This document shows, piece by piece, positions 35,102 to 44,110 of a stretch of 64,000 nt of DNA (position 1 is the stretch's first letter; each line of letters starts with the position of its first letter). Origin of the DNA: Caulobacter sp. SL161 (GTDB taxonomy: Bacteria; Pseudomonadota; Alphaproteobacteria; Caulobacterales; Caulobacteraceae); contig NZ_JAPPRA010000001.1 in the NCBI RefSeq assembly GCF_026672375.1, forward strand, positions 930,001 through 994,000, in the 5' to 3' direction. The notes below the pieces were generated by a model. That model saw only the letters and a program-made list of their open reading frames with translations, was not told the DNA's origin and searched no databases. Made by a program: the position numbers and the translations under genes.

Positions 35102-35524
35102 ATGAAGCGCCTGAAGACCTTCGCCATGCTGGCCCTGGCGACGACTGCCCTGGCCACGACGCCGGCCCTGGCCCTGCACAGGGATCGCGACCACAACCCG
35201 CCGGGGCCTCGCGGTGGTCCCGGGACCAACTGGGAGAATCCGCCGGGCTGGCGTGGCGGACCGGGCGTCTCGCCCGACCGCCGCTACTATCGCTGGAACG
35301 GCCAGCGGGTCGAGTTCCGCTATCGCGACGGCTACTATTACAACCGCGCCTACGGCTACTATCACCCGGGCTTTGGCTGGTGGAACCAGGCCGGCAAGTG
35401 CTGGTTCGACAATGACCGCAACCCGCCCGGTCCGCGTGGGGGTTCCGGCACGAACTGGGAGAACCCGCCCGGCTGGCGCGGCGGCCCGGGGGCGTCCCCG
35501 GACCGCTACGGCCGCTGCCGATAG
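35102..35524 (+). CDS. Small secreted Gly/Pro/Tyr-rich protein with a 33-residue internal duplication
   Basis: 140-residue exported protein of unknown function; residues 1-25 are a signal peptide (PALALH). Two nearly identical 33-residue units (28-60 and 103-135, 29 identities by eye; core NPPGPRGG, TNWENPPGWRGGPG, SPDR) flank a Tyr/Trp-rich centre (YRDGYYYNRAYGYYHPGFGWW). Two Cys (100 and 139) could form one disulfide. The two units differ at many synonymous sites, so the duplication is old and the protein sequence is constrained. The composition resembles surface or matrix-binding proteins. AAGGTG stands 7-12 nt before ATG 35102. Confidence 0.75.
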   Translation: MKRLKTFAMLALATTALATTPALALHRDRDHNPPGPRGGPGTNWENPPGWRGGPGVSPDRRYYRWNGQRVEFRYRDGYYYNRAYGYYHPGFGWWNQAGKCWFDNDRNPPGPRGGSGTNWENPPGWRGGPGASPDRYGRCR

Positions 35525-35537
35525 CCTTCGCCGACGA

Positions 35538-36419
35538 TCAGCCGGCCAGGAAGGTCTCGACCTCGGCCATGAACTTGGCCGGCTGATCGATCATGACGAA
35601 GTGGGCCGCGTCGTCGATGCGCACCACCTTGGCGCCCTTCAGCGGCCCATAGGCGCCCTGATACCAGCCGCCGAAGGTCGCGGCCGGAACCGGCATGTTG
35701 CTGTTCCAGGCGAAGACCACCGTGGTGGGGGCGGTGATCTTGGCCAGCTCGGGCGTGAGATCGGTGGTCAGCAGCTCTTCCATGGCGCGGCCGGCGACCT
35801 GTCGGTCGCTGTCGAGCGAGTGCTTGACGATGGCGGCGCGCGCGGACTCGGTGCGGACCATGCCGACGATCACCTGCTCCTGCATCGCCTTGAAGGCGTC
35901 GGCGGGCGCGTCGGCGATCTGGGCGCGGAAGCCGGCGGCGCGCTGGGCGACCGACTCCGGCGACTGACCGGGCCCGAAATAGGCGACCGCCAGGTTCGGG
36001 AACATGTCGACGACCATCAGCTTGCCAACCAGGCTGGGGCTGCGCGCCGCCAGCATCATGGCGATCGTGCCGCCCATCGAGTGGCCCATCACCGCCGGCG
36101 ACTTCAGGCCTTGGGCCTGGATATAGCCCGCCAAGCCCTCGGCCACGCCGGCGGCGACCTTGCCCTCGGCGTTGCCGGCCGTGGGCGCGCCCGCGAACCC
36201 GGCGACGTGAACGAGGTGGACGCGATGGCGGCTCTCCAGCGCCTTGGCGGTCGACTCCCAGACCTCGGGCGAGGAGGACAGGCCCGGGATCAGGATGACG
36301 TCAGGACCCTTGCCGCGCACCTTGACCGAGAAGCGATCGGCGCCGGCGGCCAGAACGGGCCCCGCCACGGCGGACATGGCCAACAGCGCGCCCGCGCCGA
36401 GAATTTTGCGACGATTCAT
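35538..36419 (-). CDS. Secreted alpha/beta hydrolase
   Basis: 293-residue exported hydrolase. A twin-arginine-like N-terminus (NRRKILGAGALLAMSAVAG) leads the signal. Motifs: VILIPGLSSSPEVWES, elbow GHSMGG, and DDAAHFVMIDQP with the terminal His. Overall like epoxide-hydrolase/lactonase-type alpha/beta hydrolases. Convergent with the small repeat protein, 13 nt apart. Substrate not predictable. Confidence 0.82.
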   Translation of the reverse strand: MNRRKILGAGALLAMSAVAGPVLAAGADRFSVKVRGKGPDVILIPGLSSSPEVWESTAKALESRHRVHLVHVAGFAGAPTAGNAEGKVAAGVAEGLAGYIQAQGLKSPAVMGHSMGGTIAMMLAARSPSLVGKLMVVDMFPNLAVAYFGPGQSPESVAQRAAGFRAQIADAPADAFKAMQEQVIVGMVRTESARAAIVKHSLDSDRQVAGRAMEELLTTDLTPELAKITAPTTVVFAWNSNMPVPAATFGGWYQGAYGPLKGAKVVRIDDAAHFVMIDQPAKFMAEVETFLAG

Positions 36420-36514
36420 GTTTACTGCGCCCCCAAAGCGTTCGCAGCCGCCATCTCGGCGACTGCTGTTCGGCGTTGTGTGCCCCGAAACGGTGGCGCT
36501 CGCAACCGGAGGCC

Positions 36515-37306
36515 TCAGGCCAACCAGTCGGGTCGCTCGACGCGGACCAGGCGCCCCTCGACGCTGAGCGCGGCGCCCTCGATCCGGTCCAGGCGCAGTA
36601 GGGCCATGGCTCGGCCGTCGCGCCCGCTCAGCACCTCGCCCGCTCGCAGTTCGCCCGCCAGCACCTCGGCGCCGAAGGGGGGCGGGGCGCCGTCGAAGAC
36701 GATCGGCAGCATGCGGTTCTTGATCGTCCCGCGCCGCTTCATGCGGCTCGTGGTCTCCTGCCCAACGAAGCAGCCCTTCTTGAAGTCGATCCCCGCCAGC
36801 AGGTCGAAATTGGCCTCGATCGGATAGGTCGACTCGCTGCCCCAGTCGCCGGGGCCGGGAACGCCCAGGGCCAGGCGATAGGCTTCATAAGCGTCTTCGT
36901 CGGCGTTGGGGGTCCGGTCGTCATAGGCGCGGGCGCCCAGGGCCGGCAGGCGAGGATCAGCGTACAGGCCCTCGCCCGACGCTTGGCCGCCAAACACCGC
37001 GATCACCGAACGATCGCTGGCCGCCAACTCCACCTTGGCCCGCAGCCGGTACATCGAAAGGCGCGTCAGGATGGCGTCGCGGTGCGCCGCCGCCACATCC
37101 AGCAGGGCGCCGTCCTCGGCTCCGGCCACGAACAGGTCGTAGAGCAGCTTGCCCTGCGGGGTCAGCAGGCCCGCAAAGCGCAGCTCGCCGACGGCCAGGG
37201 TCTCGACATCCTGGGTCAGCAGGCCCTGCAGGAAGCTTCGCCAGTCCGGACCGGACACGGCGATGACGGCGCGGGAGGCGAGACGGGCGAGACGAAGTAC
37301 GGTCAT
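36515..37306 (-). CDS. ygfZ: YgfZ/CAF17-type folate-binding iron-sulfur cluster protein
   Basis: 263-residue tetrahydrofolate-dependent protein that supports repair or assembly of certain Fe-S enzymes. The GcvT-like domain includes SGPDWRSFLQGLLTQDV near the start, and the diagnostic loop KGCFVGQETTSRM near residue 180, with the conserved Cys. The start is ATG 37306 (MTVLRLARL); an in-frame extension of 18 residues upstream is not supported. Divergent from the GT9 gene 103 nt away. Confidence 0.88.
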   Translation of the reverse strand: MTVLRLARLASRAVIAVSGPDWRSFLQGLLTQDVETLAVGELRFAGLLTPQGKLLYDLFVAGAEDGALLDVAAAHRDAILTRLSMYRLRAKVELAASDRSVIAVFGGQASGEGLYADPRLPALGARAYDDRTPNADEDAYEAYRLALGVPGPGDWGSESTYPIEANFDLLAGIDFKKGCFVGQETTSRMKRRGTIKNRMLPIVFDGAPPPFGAEVLAGELRAGEVLSGRDGRAMALLRLDRIEGAALSVEGRLVRVERPDWLA

Positions 37307-37409
37307 GAGGGCACATGTGGCGCCGTGTCGCGGGCGACGCCAGTCCTTGAGGTAACTCAAGTGTTAACGTGGGGTGCGCCGACTCACCGACCGGCCTATA
37401 GGTGGACCG

Positions 37410-38573
37410 ATGACACAGAGGGCCTTCCCGATCCTTTTCATCACGGCGACGCGTATCGGTGACGCGGTGCTGTCGTCCGGCCTGATCAAGATGCTGGCCG
37501 ACCAGATCCCCAACGCGCGCTTCACCATCGTCGCGGGCCCTCTGGCCGCGCCGCTCTTCGCCCATGTCCCCGGCCTCGACCGGGTGATCGTCATGGAGAA
37601 GGCCAAGGGCAAGGGCCACTGGTTCAAGCTCTGGCGCCAGGTGCGCCACAAGAAGTGGAGCCTGATCGTCGACCTGCGCGGTTCGGCCACGGCCCTGTTC
37701 CTGCGTCGCGACAAGCGCGCCATCTGGAAGAAGATCCCGGGCGAGGTCGTCCATAAGGTGGTCGACGCCGCGCGCACGTTGAAGCTCGAGGGCGATCCGC
37801 CGCCGCCCTATCTCTACATCACGCCCGAGGTCCAGGTTCTGGCGGACGAACTGCTGGGCCTGACCGAGGGCGGCGAGACCGGACCGATCCTGGCCGTGGG
37901 CCCGGCGGCCAACTGGATCGGCAAGGTCTGGCCGATCGAGCGCTTCACCCAGACCGCCGCCCAGCTGCTGGACAAGGACGGCCCGATGGCCGGCGGCCGG
38001 CTGCTGATCCTGGGCGGTCCGGAAGACACCCGCATGGTCGAGGAGCTGCGCATGGCCTCGGCGCGGGGGCGCACCATCGACCTGACCGGCAAGGTGGATC
38101 TGCTCACCGCCTATGCCTGCCTCAAGCGCGCCAACCTGTTTATCGGCAACGACTCTGGCCTGATGCACATCGCCGCCGCCGCCGGCACGCCGACGGTCGG
38201 GCTGTTCGGTCCCTCCGACGAGCGCCGCTATGCGCCGTGGGGCGAGCACGCCGTGGCGGTGCGCGGGCCACGGTCGTTCGACCAGTTCCTGGCCATCGAT
38301 CCCGAGCTCTCCCAGGCGATCCGCCACATGAGCGATCTTCCAGTGACCACGGTGTTCAAGGCCGCGAAGGATCTGCTGGTCAAGGTCGGCGGGATCGCCC
38401 CGCCGGCGCCTGTCGTGATCCACGAGTCCGAGGTCGTGGCCCCCGCGCCTGAACCTTGCCTCGACGCCGAGACGGCGACCGACTTGGTTGAGAACGCGCC
38501 CGCCGACTCGCCCCAAGAGCGCGTTCAGCCCGTCACCACGAAACGACGCGCGGCGCGGCCGAGGAAAGCCTGA
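37410..38573 (+). CDS. Glycosyltransferase family 9 (heptosyltransferase-like)
   Basis: 387-residue GT9 enzyme. It begins MTQRAFPILFITATRIGDAVLSSGL, split at the motif R-I-G-D characteristic of ADP-heptose:LPS heptosyltransferases; later motifs are GPAANWIGKVWP, and NLFIGNDSGLMHIAAAAGTPTVGLFGPS (nucleotide-sugar binding). The C-terminal 60 residues, rich in Ala/Pro/Glu and ending in basic KRRAARPRKA, are low-complexity and beyond the usual domain. ATG 37410 is probably leaderless or nearly so; a TATA-like CCTATAGG lies 15 nt before it. Predicted to add a heptose or other sugar to the lipopolysaccharide core. Its stop overlaps the next start (TGATG). Confidence 0.87.
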   Translation: MTQRAFPILFITATRIGDAVLSSGLIKMLADQIPNARFTIVAGPLAAPLFAHVPGLDRVIVMEKAKGKGHWFKLWRQVRHKKWSLIVDLRGSATALFLRRDKRAIWKKIPGEVVHKVVDAARTLKLEGDPPPPYLYITPEVQVLADELLGLTEGGETGPILAVGPAANWIGKVWPIERFTQTAAQLLDKDGPMAGGRLLILGGPEDTRMVEELRMASARGRTIDLTGKVDLLTAYACLKRANLFIGNDSGLMHIAAAAGTPTVGLFGPSDERRYAPWGEHAVAVRGPRSFDQFLAIDPELSQAIRHMSDLPVTTVFKAAKDLLVKVGGIAPPAPVVIHESEVVAPAPEPCLDAETATDLVENAPADSPQERVQPVTTKRRAARPRKA

Positions 38574-39130
38574 TGAAGTTCCTTATCGCCCTGGCCGCGC
38601 TGATCGTCCTGGCGCCGGCTGCGGCCTGCGCCGGAACCCCAGGCGAGCAGTTCTTCGAGCGCCTGAGCGCGCTGTGCGGCAAGACCTTCACCGGCCAGGT
38701 CGCCGCCGGCGACGCGGCCGACGAGGCGTTCCGCAAGGCCGAGCTGGTGATGACCGTGGCGCACTGTGACGCGCGGCAGATCCGCATCCCGTTCCGGGTC
38801 GGCGAGGATCGCTCGCGGACCTGGATCATCACCCGGCTCGACGACGGTCGCCTGCGTCTCAAGCACGACCACCGCCATGCCGACGGCGTCGAGGATGAAC
38901 TGTCGCGCTATGGCGGCGACACGCTGGAGCCGGGAACGGCGCAAGCGCAGCGGTTCCCGGTCGACGAGGAGTCCAAGGCCCTGTTCACGCGGCTGAACCG
39001 GACGGTCTCGAACACCAATGTCTGGGCGCTGGGGCTCACCGACAGCCAGTTCACCTACGAGCTTTCCCGCCCGAACCGGCTGTTCCGCGTGGCCTTCGAC
39101 CTGACGCGTCCCGCGCCCTCCGGGCCCTGA
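38573..39130 (+). CDS. Secreted protein of unknown function
   Basis: 185-residue protein, overlapping the GT9 gene by one base and so probably co-translated. A signal peptide covers residues 1-20 (LAPAAACAG). I do not recognise the family. Visible features: a Cys pair in the mature part (SALCGKTF and VAHCDAR), a basic strand region IRIPFRVGEDRSRTWII, a His cluster LKHDHRHADG, and YELSRPNRLFRVAFDL at the end. It could be a periplasmic beta-sandwich. The genomic coupling to GT9 suggests an envelope-related role, but this is only context. Confidence 0.7.
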   Translation: MKFLIALAALIVLAPAAACAGTPGEQFFERLSALCGKTFTGQVAAGDAADEAFRKAELVMTVAHCDARQIRIPFRVGEDRSRTWIITRLDDGRLRLKHDHRHADGVEDELSRYGGDTLEPGTAQAQRFPVDEESKALFTRLNRTVSNTNVWALGLTDSQFTYELSRPNRLFRVAFDLTRPAPSGP

Positions 39131-39211
39131 GCCGCATCGGCCGTCATGAAACGGTTGCCTCTTGAGCGGGCCGGCCCTAGATCGCCTTGAACCCCTCCGA
39201 GGAGCCGTCCC

Positions 39212-40546
39212 ATGACCCAGACCTTCGACCTGATCGTGCGTGGCGGCGAGGTGGTGAACCACGCCGGCCGGGACTTCACCGACATCGGCGTGCGCGGCGG
39301 CAAGATCGTCGCGATCGGCGACCTCGGCCAAGCCAGCGCCGGCGAGGTGTTCGACGCCACCGGCCTGACGGTCCTGCCCGGCGTCATCGACAGCCAGGTC
39401 CACTTCCGCGAGCCGGGGCTGGAGTGGAAGGAAGACCTCGAGAGCGGCTCGCGCGGCGCGGCCCTGGGCGGCGTCACCGCCGTCTTCGAGATGCCCAACA
39501 CCGAGCCGACCACGACCGACCCGGACGCCCTGGCCGACAAGCTGGCGCGGGCCAAGAACCGGATGCACACCGACCACGCCTTCTATGTCGGCGGCACGCA
39601 CGAGAACGCGACCTTCCTGGGCGAGCTGGAGCGCCTGCCCGGCTGCTGCGGCATCAAGGTGTTCATGGGCGCCTCGACCGGCTCGCTGCTGGTCCAGGAC
39701 GACGAGGGCGTCGAGAACGTCCTGCGCCATGTGAACCGTCGTGCCGCCTTCCACTCGGAGGATGAATACCGCCTGGCTGAGCGCCGGAGCCTCGCCCGTC
39801 CCGGCGACTGGACCAGCCACCCGGAGGTGCGCGACGCCCAGGCCGCCCTGCAGTCGACCCACCGCCTGGTCCGCATCGCCAAGGGCCTGGGCAAGCGCAT
39901 CCACGTGCTGCACGTGACGACCAAGGAAGAGATCGACTTCCTGGCCCAGAACAAGGACGTCGCCAGCGTCGAGGTCACGCCCCAGCACCTGACCCTGGTC
40001 GCGCCCGAGGCCTATGAGCGCCTGAAGGGCTTTGCGCAGATGAACCCGCCGATCCGCGAGGCCGACCATGTGGCCGGCATCTGGCGCGGGATCGAGACGG
40101 GCATCGCCGACGTGCTGGGCAGCGATCACGCCCCGCACACGCGCGAGGAAAAGGCCCGCCCCTATCCGGCCTCGCCGTCGGGCATGCCGGGCGTCCAGAC
40201 CCTGGTGCCGATCATGCTGACCCACGTGGTTGACGGGAAGCTCTCCCTGGAGCGCTTTGTCGACCTGACCAGTCACGGCGTGAACCGCATCTTCGGCCTG
40301 GCCGACAAGGGCCGCATCGCCGAGGGCTTCGACGCCGACTTCACCATCGTCGACATGAAGGCCCGCCGCGTCATCACCCACGACTGGATGGCCACCCGCT
40401 CGGGCTGGACCCCCTTCGACGGCTTCGAGGCCAAGGCCTGGCCGGTGGCGACCATCGTGCGCGGCATCGTGGTCATGCGCGACGACGAGATCATCGCCGA
40501 GGGCAAGGGCGAGCCGGTGCGGTTCCTGGAAACGCTGGCGGGATAG
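39212..40546 (+). CDS. Dihydroorotase-like cyclic amidohydrolase
   Basis: 444-residue amidohydrolase. Metal and substrate motifs: DSQVHFREPG, where the first His of the usual H-x-H is Gln, GIKVFMGAS (Lys for carboxylation), FHSEDEYR, HVLHVTT and GSDHAPH with the metal-binding Asp. The QVHFREPG variant occurs in a subclass of proteins annotated as dihydroorotase, so activity is plausible though not certain; hydantoinase or allantoinase-like activity is the alternative. No other pyrimidine gene is near. The strong start ATG 39212 is preceded by GAGGAG. Confidence 0.8.
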   Translation: MTQTFDLIVRGGEVVNHAGRDFTDIGVRGGKIVAIGDLGQASAGEVFDATGLTVLPGVIDSQVHFREPGLEWKEDLESGSRGAALGGVTAVFEMPNTEPTTTDPDALADKLARAKNRMHTDHAFYVGGTHENATFLGELERLPGCCGIKVFMGASTGSLLVQDDEGVENVLRHVNRRAAFHSEDEYRLAERRSLARPGDWTSHPEVRDAQAALQSTHRLVRIAKGLGKRIHVLHVTTKEEIDFLAQNKDVASVEVTPQHLTLVAPEAYERLKGFAQMNPPIREADHVAGIWRGIETGIADVLGSDHAPHTREEKARPYPASPSGMPGVQTLVPIMLTHVVDGKLSLERFVDLTSHGVNRIFGLADKGRIAEGFDADFTIVDMKARRVITHDWMATRSGWTPFDGFEAKAWPVATIVRGIVVMRDDEIIAEGKGEPVRFLETLAG

Positions 40547-40584
40547 GGGGCGCGCCGTCGATAGATGGCGTGACGGAAGGGGCG

Positions 40585-41811
40585 CTAGTCGGCGCTTGCT
40601 AGAAAACTCCGCCGACGGATCAACCAAAGCCGTTCCGCCTCGCCGGGCGCCATATCCACCGCCCGGTTGTAGGCCGCCAACGCCGCTTCCGTGCGCCCCA
40701 GCCGCGCCAGCAGGTCCGCCCTGACCGCGTGATAGGGCTGGAATCCCTCCAGCCGGTCAGCGTCCAGCGCCTCGACCTCGGCCATGGCCGCCGCCGGGCC
40801 CGCGACCTCCGCCAGCGCGACGGCGCGGTTGAGGCGGACGAACGGGTCTTCGCCCGCTTGCAGGAGCAGGTCGTACAGCGCCAACAGAGTCGCCCATGGC
40901 GGCGGCTCCGCCAGAGATCGCCGCAGAGCCCAGGCCGCGTGCAACGCCGCGCGCAGTTGGCGAGGCCCCGGACGGTTCAGCCGCGCGGCGCGGCGCAGCA
41001 GCATGTCGCCGTCGGAGATCCGGGCGCGGTTCCAGCGCCTGGGATCCTGCTCGGCCAGCGGGATCATGGCGCCGTCGGCGTCCAGCCGCGCCGGCCGCCG
41101 CGCCTCGGCGAAGCGCACCAGGGCGGCGAAGGCCAGGGCCTCGGGCTCCTCCGGCGTCAGGTCGGCCAGCACGGCGGTCAGGTCCAGCATTTCGCGGGCG
41201 TAGCCGGCGTGCGGACCCGAGCCGGCTGCATCCTCGTGAGCGCGGGCGTAGGCCACCTCCAGCGTCGAGAGCACGGCGGCCATGCGTTCGGGCCAAGCCT
41301 CGGGCCCGGGAACCTCGAACGACACGCCGGCCTCTGCAATCTTCTTCTTGGCGCGGGTCAGGCGCTGGAACATGGCCGGTTCCGCGACCAGGAAGGCCCG
41401 GGCGATCTCGGCGACCGACAGCCCGCAGACCAGGCGCAGGGTCAGGGCCGTGCGCGACTCCGGCGCCACCGCCGGGTGGCAGCAGACGAAGATCAGGCGC
41501 AGGCGCTCGTCCGGGATCAGGCGGTCGTCCGCCGTGAGGACATCCTCAGCAGAGGGCGACAGTTCGGGCTCTTCAAGAACGGCGCGACGCCTGACATTCC
41601 GTCTACGGATCATGTCGAGCGCGCAGCGTCGCGCCGCAGCGTAGAGCCAGGCCGCCGGATCCAGCGGCGGCGCGGCGGGCCACACCGCCGCCGCCCGCGC
41701 GCAGGCCTCGGCGTAGGCCTCTTCGGCCAAATCGAGGTCGCGGAAGGCGGCGGCCAGGGCGGCGACGATCCTGCCGCCGTCCCGCCGCGCCGTTTGGTCC
41801 AGAGGGCTCAA
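40585..41811 (-). CDS. ECF42-type RNA polymerase sigma factor with C-terminal TPR-like extension
   Basis: 408-residue ECF sigma factor. N-terminal sigma-2 region (about 10-75: AFRDLDLAEEAYAEACARA, PAAWLYAAARRCALDMIRRR) and sigma-4 region (105-155: SRTALTLRLVCGLSVAEIARAFLV), followed by a ~230-residue helical extension with DGAMIPLAEQDPRRWNRARI and a TPR-like end (LARLGRTEAALAAYNRAVDMAPGEAERL), as in the ECF42 group. It uses TTG 41811, overlapping the stop of the partner DGPF gene. No anti-sigma factor is nearby; in this group the extension itself is thought to control activity. Confidence 0.85.
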   Translation of the reverse strand: MSPLDQTARRDGGRIVAALAAAFRDLDLAEEAYAEACARAAAVWPAAPPLDPAAWLYAAARRCALDMIRRRNVRRRAVLEEPELSPSAEDVLTADDRLIPDERLRLIFVCCHPAVAPESRTALTLRLVCGLSVAEIARAFLVAEPAMFQRLTRAKKKIAEAGVSFEVPGPEAWPERMAAVLSTLEVAYARAHEDAAGSGPHAGYAREMLDLTAVLADLTPEEPEALAFAALVRFAEARRPARLDADGAMIPLAEQDPRRWNRARISDGDMLLRRAARLNRPGPRQLRAALHAAWALRRSLAEPPPWATLLALYDLLLQAGEDPFVRLNRAVALAEVAGPAAAMAEVEALDADRLEGFQPYHAVRADLLARLGRTEAALAAYNRAVDMAPGEAERLWLIRRRSFLASAD

Positions 41812-42158
41812 TCTTCGTCGATGATCGGGCGCACCTCGACCGCGCCGTCGCCGGCGAAGGGGACGCGCTTGGCGATGGCGAGGGCGGCGTCGAGGTCCGG
41901 AACCTCGATCACGTAGAAGCCGCCCAGCTGCTCGCGCGCCTCGGCGTAGGGGCCGTCATGCAGGGTGTCGACGCCGCGCGACTTGCGCAGGGTGGTGGCG
42001 GTGTCCGCCGACTTCAGCCCCTGGCCGCCGCGCAGCACGCCCTGCTGGGCCAGCTCGGCGGCGAAGGCGCCGTGGGCCGCGATGATGGCCTCCAGGCTCA
42101 TGGCGCCCTCTTCGGCGTAGACCGCTTCGTTCTCGTACAGCAGCAGGGCGTATTGCAT
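41808..42158 (-). CDS. DGPF/YCII-related protein, partner of the ECF42 sigma factor
   Basis: 116-residue YCII-like protein; begins MQYALLLYENEAVY, with the DGPY motif (usual form DGPF) at TLHDGPYAEAREQLGG. ATG 42158 is placed by GGGAGA 6-11 nt upstream; an upstream GTG/ATG would add nine residues without a ribosome site. It precedes the sigma-factor gene with a 4-nt overlap, the common ECF42 gene arrangement. Function unknown; possibly a small-molecule sensor or enzyme. Confidence 0.88.
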   Translation of the reverse strand: MQYALLLYENEAVYAEEGAMSLEAIIAAHGAFAAELAQQGVLRGGQGLKSADTATTLRKSRGVDTLHDGPYAEAREQLGGFYVIEVPDLDAALAIAKRVPFAGDGAVEVRPIIDED

Positions 42159-42310
42159 GTTCGTCTCCCATGGGCGTGCGACCATCGCAGCGCCTCGACC
42201 CCAGAGACGCGCCAGTTCGGGGGGATTCGACAGCGGGCGCTAAAAAATGTCGAGAGGGGCCGTCACGCCGCATGGATTGAACAGCCGTATGACCCGCGAC
42301 ATAACAGGTC

Positions 42311-44104
42311 ATGGACGGATCGCCCCTCGACACAGCCCCCTTCCGCGACGCTCGCTACGCGCCCCGCGCGCTGGAGGTCGAGCGACAGGGGCAGACGCTG
42401 ATCCTGCGCAATCCCATGCCCTATTCGGACGCGGTGCGGACCACGACCGCGCCGTTGGCCCGCTGGGCCGCGCAGGCGCCGGACCGGGTCTGGCTGGCCG
42501 AGCGTGACGGCGAAGGCTGGCGGACGGTGACCTATGCGGACGCCAAGGCGCAGGTCGAGGCGCTCTCGGGCGGACTGCAAGGTCTGGGTCTGCGCCGAGG
42601 CCAGCCGCTGCTGATCCTGGCGCGCAACGGCATCGACCATGCCCTGATCGCCTACGCCGCCATGAGCCTGGGGGCCCCGGCCGCGCCGGTGTCGCCGCAG
42701 TACGGGCTGAAGGGCGCGGATCTCACCCGGCTTGCGCACGCCGTCGAACGGCTGAAGCCCGCCGCTGTCTACGCCGACGACGCCGAAGCGTTCGGCGACG
42801 CCCTGGCCGCGCCGTTCCTAGCCGGATTGCCGGTGGTGGTCAGTCGCCATGCCCGGCCGGGCGACGTCGCCTTTGAGGCGTTGCTGAAGAGCTCGCCGCT
42901 GGCGCCGACGGCCCAGCCAGACGACGTGGCCAAGCTGCTCTTGACCTCCGGTTCGACCGGCAAGCCGAAGGCGGTGGTCTGCACCCACGCCAACATCGCG
43001 CTGAACGCCGCGCAGATCGAGGCCTGCTACGCCGACCCCGAGCCGCCGGTGCTGGTCAATTCCGCGCCCTGGAGCCACAGCCTGGGGGCCAACGCCATCC
43101 TGCACATGGTGCTGCACCGGGGCGGCACGCTCCATATCGACGCCGGCCAGCCTGTGCCGGGGCGCTTTGGCGAGACGGTGCGCAACCTGTCCGAGGTGGC
43201 GACGACCTATCACAACATGGTCCCGGCCGGCTGGGCGATGTTCGTCGGCGAGCTGGAGCGCGACGAGGCCCTGGCCGCCAGGTTCTTCGAGAAGGTCCGC
43301 GTGTTGCAGTACGGCGGCGCCGCGATGGCCCAGTCGATCCTCGACCGCGTCCAGGCCGTGGCGGTGCGCACGGTGGGCGAACGCATCACCTTCGCCGCCG
43401 GCTATGGCGCGACCGAGACGGGGCCGACGGCCTGCAACATCCACTGGCTGAACGCCCGCTCAGGGATGGTGGGCCTGCCCACGCCCGGCACCGCCGTGAA
43501 GCTGGTGCCTGCCGGCGAGGGCGGCAAGTTCGAGATCCGGGTCAAGGGGCCACAGGTCTCGCCGGGCTATCTCGACCAGCCCGAGGCCACGGCCGAGGCC
43601 TTCGACGAGGACGGTTTTTACCGCCTGGGCGACGCGGCGCGACTGGCCGATCCGGAGGATCCGGCGGCGGGGCTGGTGTTCGACGGGCGCCTGGTCGAGA
43701 ACTTCAAGCTGGCCAGCGGAACCTTCGTCGCGGCCGGCGCCCTGCGGGTGGCGGCGGTGTCGGCGATCGGCGGCGTTGTGTCCGACGCAGTGGTCTGCGG
43801 CGAGGGGCAGGAGGGCGTCGGCCTGATGCTGTTCGTCGACGCCAAGGCGGCCGAACGGCTGGGGAGCGCCGAGGCGGTGCGCGCGGCGATCGTCGAGGGT
43901 CTTTCGCGGATGAACGCCTCGGCCAAGGGCGGCGGCGGGCGGATCACCCGCGCCCTGATCCTGGACGGCGCCCCCGACGCGGCCAGCGGCGAGCTGACCG
44001 ACAAGGGCTATATCAACCAGGCCTTGGCGCGGGATCGGCGGCCCAAAGAGCTGGCGCGCCTGTTTGCTGAGGCGCCCGACGCCGGGGTGATGGTGTTCTC
44101 CTAA
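42311..44104 (+). CDS. Feruloyl-CoA synthetase-like acyl-CoA ligase
   Basis: 597-residue AMP-forming ligase. The P-loop-like motif LLLTSGSTGKPKAVV (A3), GYGATETGPTA (A5), and FYRLGDAARLAD (A7) are clear; the C-terminal region has ITRALILDG instead of the typical acetyl-CoA synthetase tail, and the invariant Lys is likely in SGELTDKGYIN. Overall it resembles feruloyl-CoA synthase (Fcs), activating hydroxycinnamates for degradation. No hydratase-lyase or vanillin dehydrogenase is adjacent. Start ATG 42311, near ACAGGTC; ribosome site weak. Its 3' end runs into an inverted-repeat module. Confidence 0.75.
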   Translation: MDGSPLDTAPFRDARYAPRALEVERQGQTLILRNPMPYSDAVRTTTAPLARWAAQAPDRVWLAERDGEGWRTVTYADAKAQVEALSGGLQGLGLRRGQPLLILARNGIDHALIAYAAMSLGAPAAPVSPQYGLKGADLTRLAHAVERLKPAAVYADDAEAFGDALAAPFLAGLPVVVSRHARPGDVAFEALLKSSPLAPTAQPDDVAKLLLTSGSTGKPKAVVCTHANIALNAAQIEACYADPEPPVLVNSAPWSHSLGANAILHMVLHRGGTLHIDAGQPVPGRFGETVRNLSEVATTYHNMVPAGWAMFVGELERDEALAARFFEKVRVLQYGGAAMAQSILDRVQAVAVRTVGERITFAAGYGATETGPTACNIHWLNARSGMVGLPTPGTAVKLVPAGEGGKFEIRVKGPQVSPGYLDQPEATAEAFDEDGFYRLGDAARLADPEDPAAGLVFDGRLVENFKLASGTFVAAGALRVAAVSAIGGVVSDAVVCGEGQEGVGLMLFVDAKAAERLGSAEAVRAAIVEGLSRMNASAKGGGGRITRALILDGAPDAASGELTDKGYINQALARDRRPKELARLFAEAPDAGVMVFS

Positions 44105-44110
44105 TCCGAC

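Noticed and set aside
38525..40627. 700-codon minus-strand frame over the secreted protein and dihydroorotase genes
   Set aside because: Antisense shadow of the GC-rich genes; no conserved motif.
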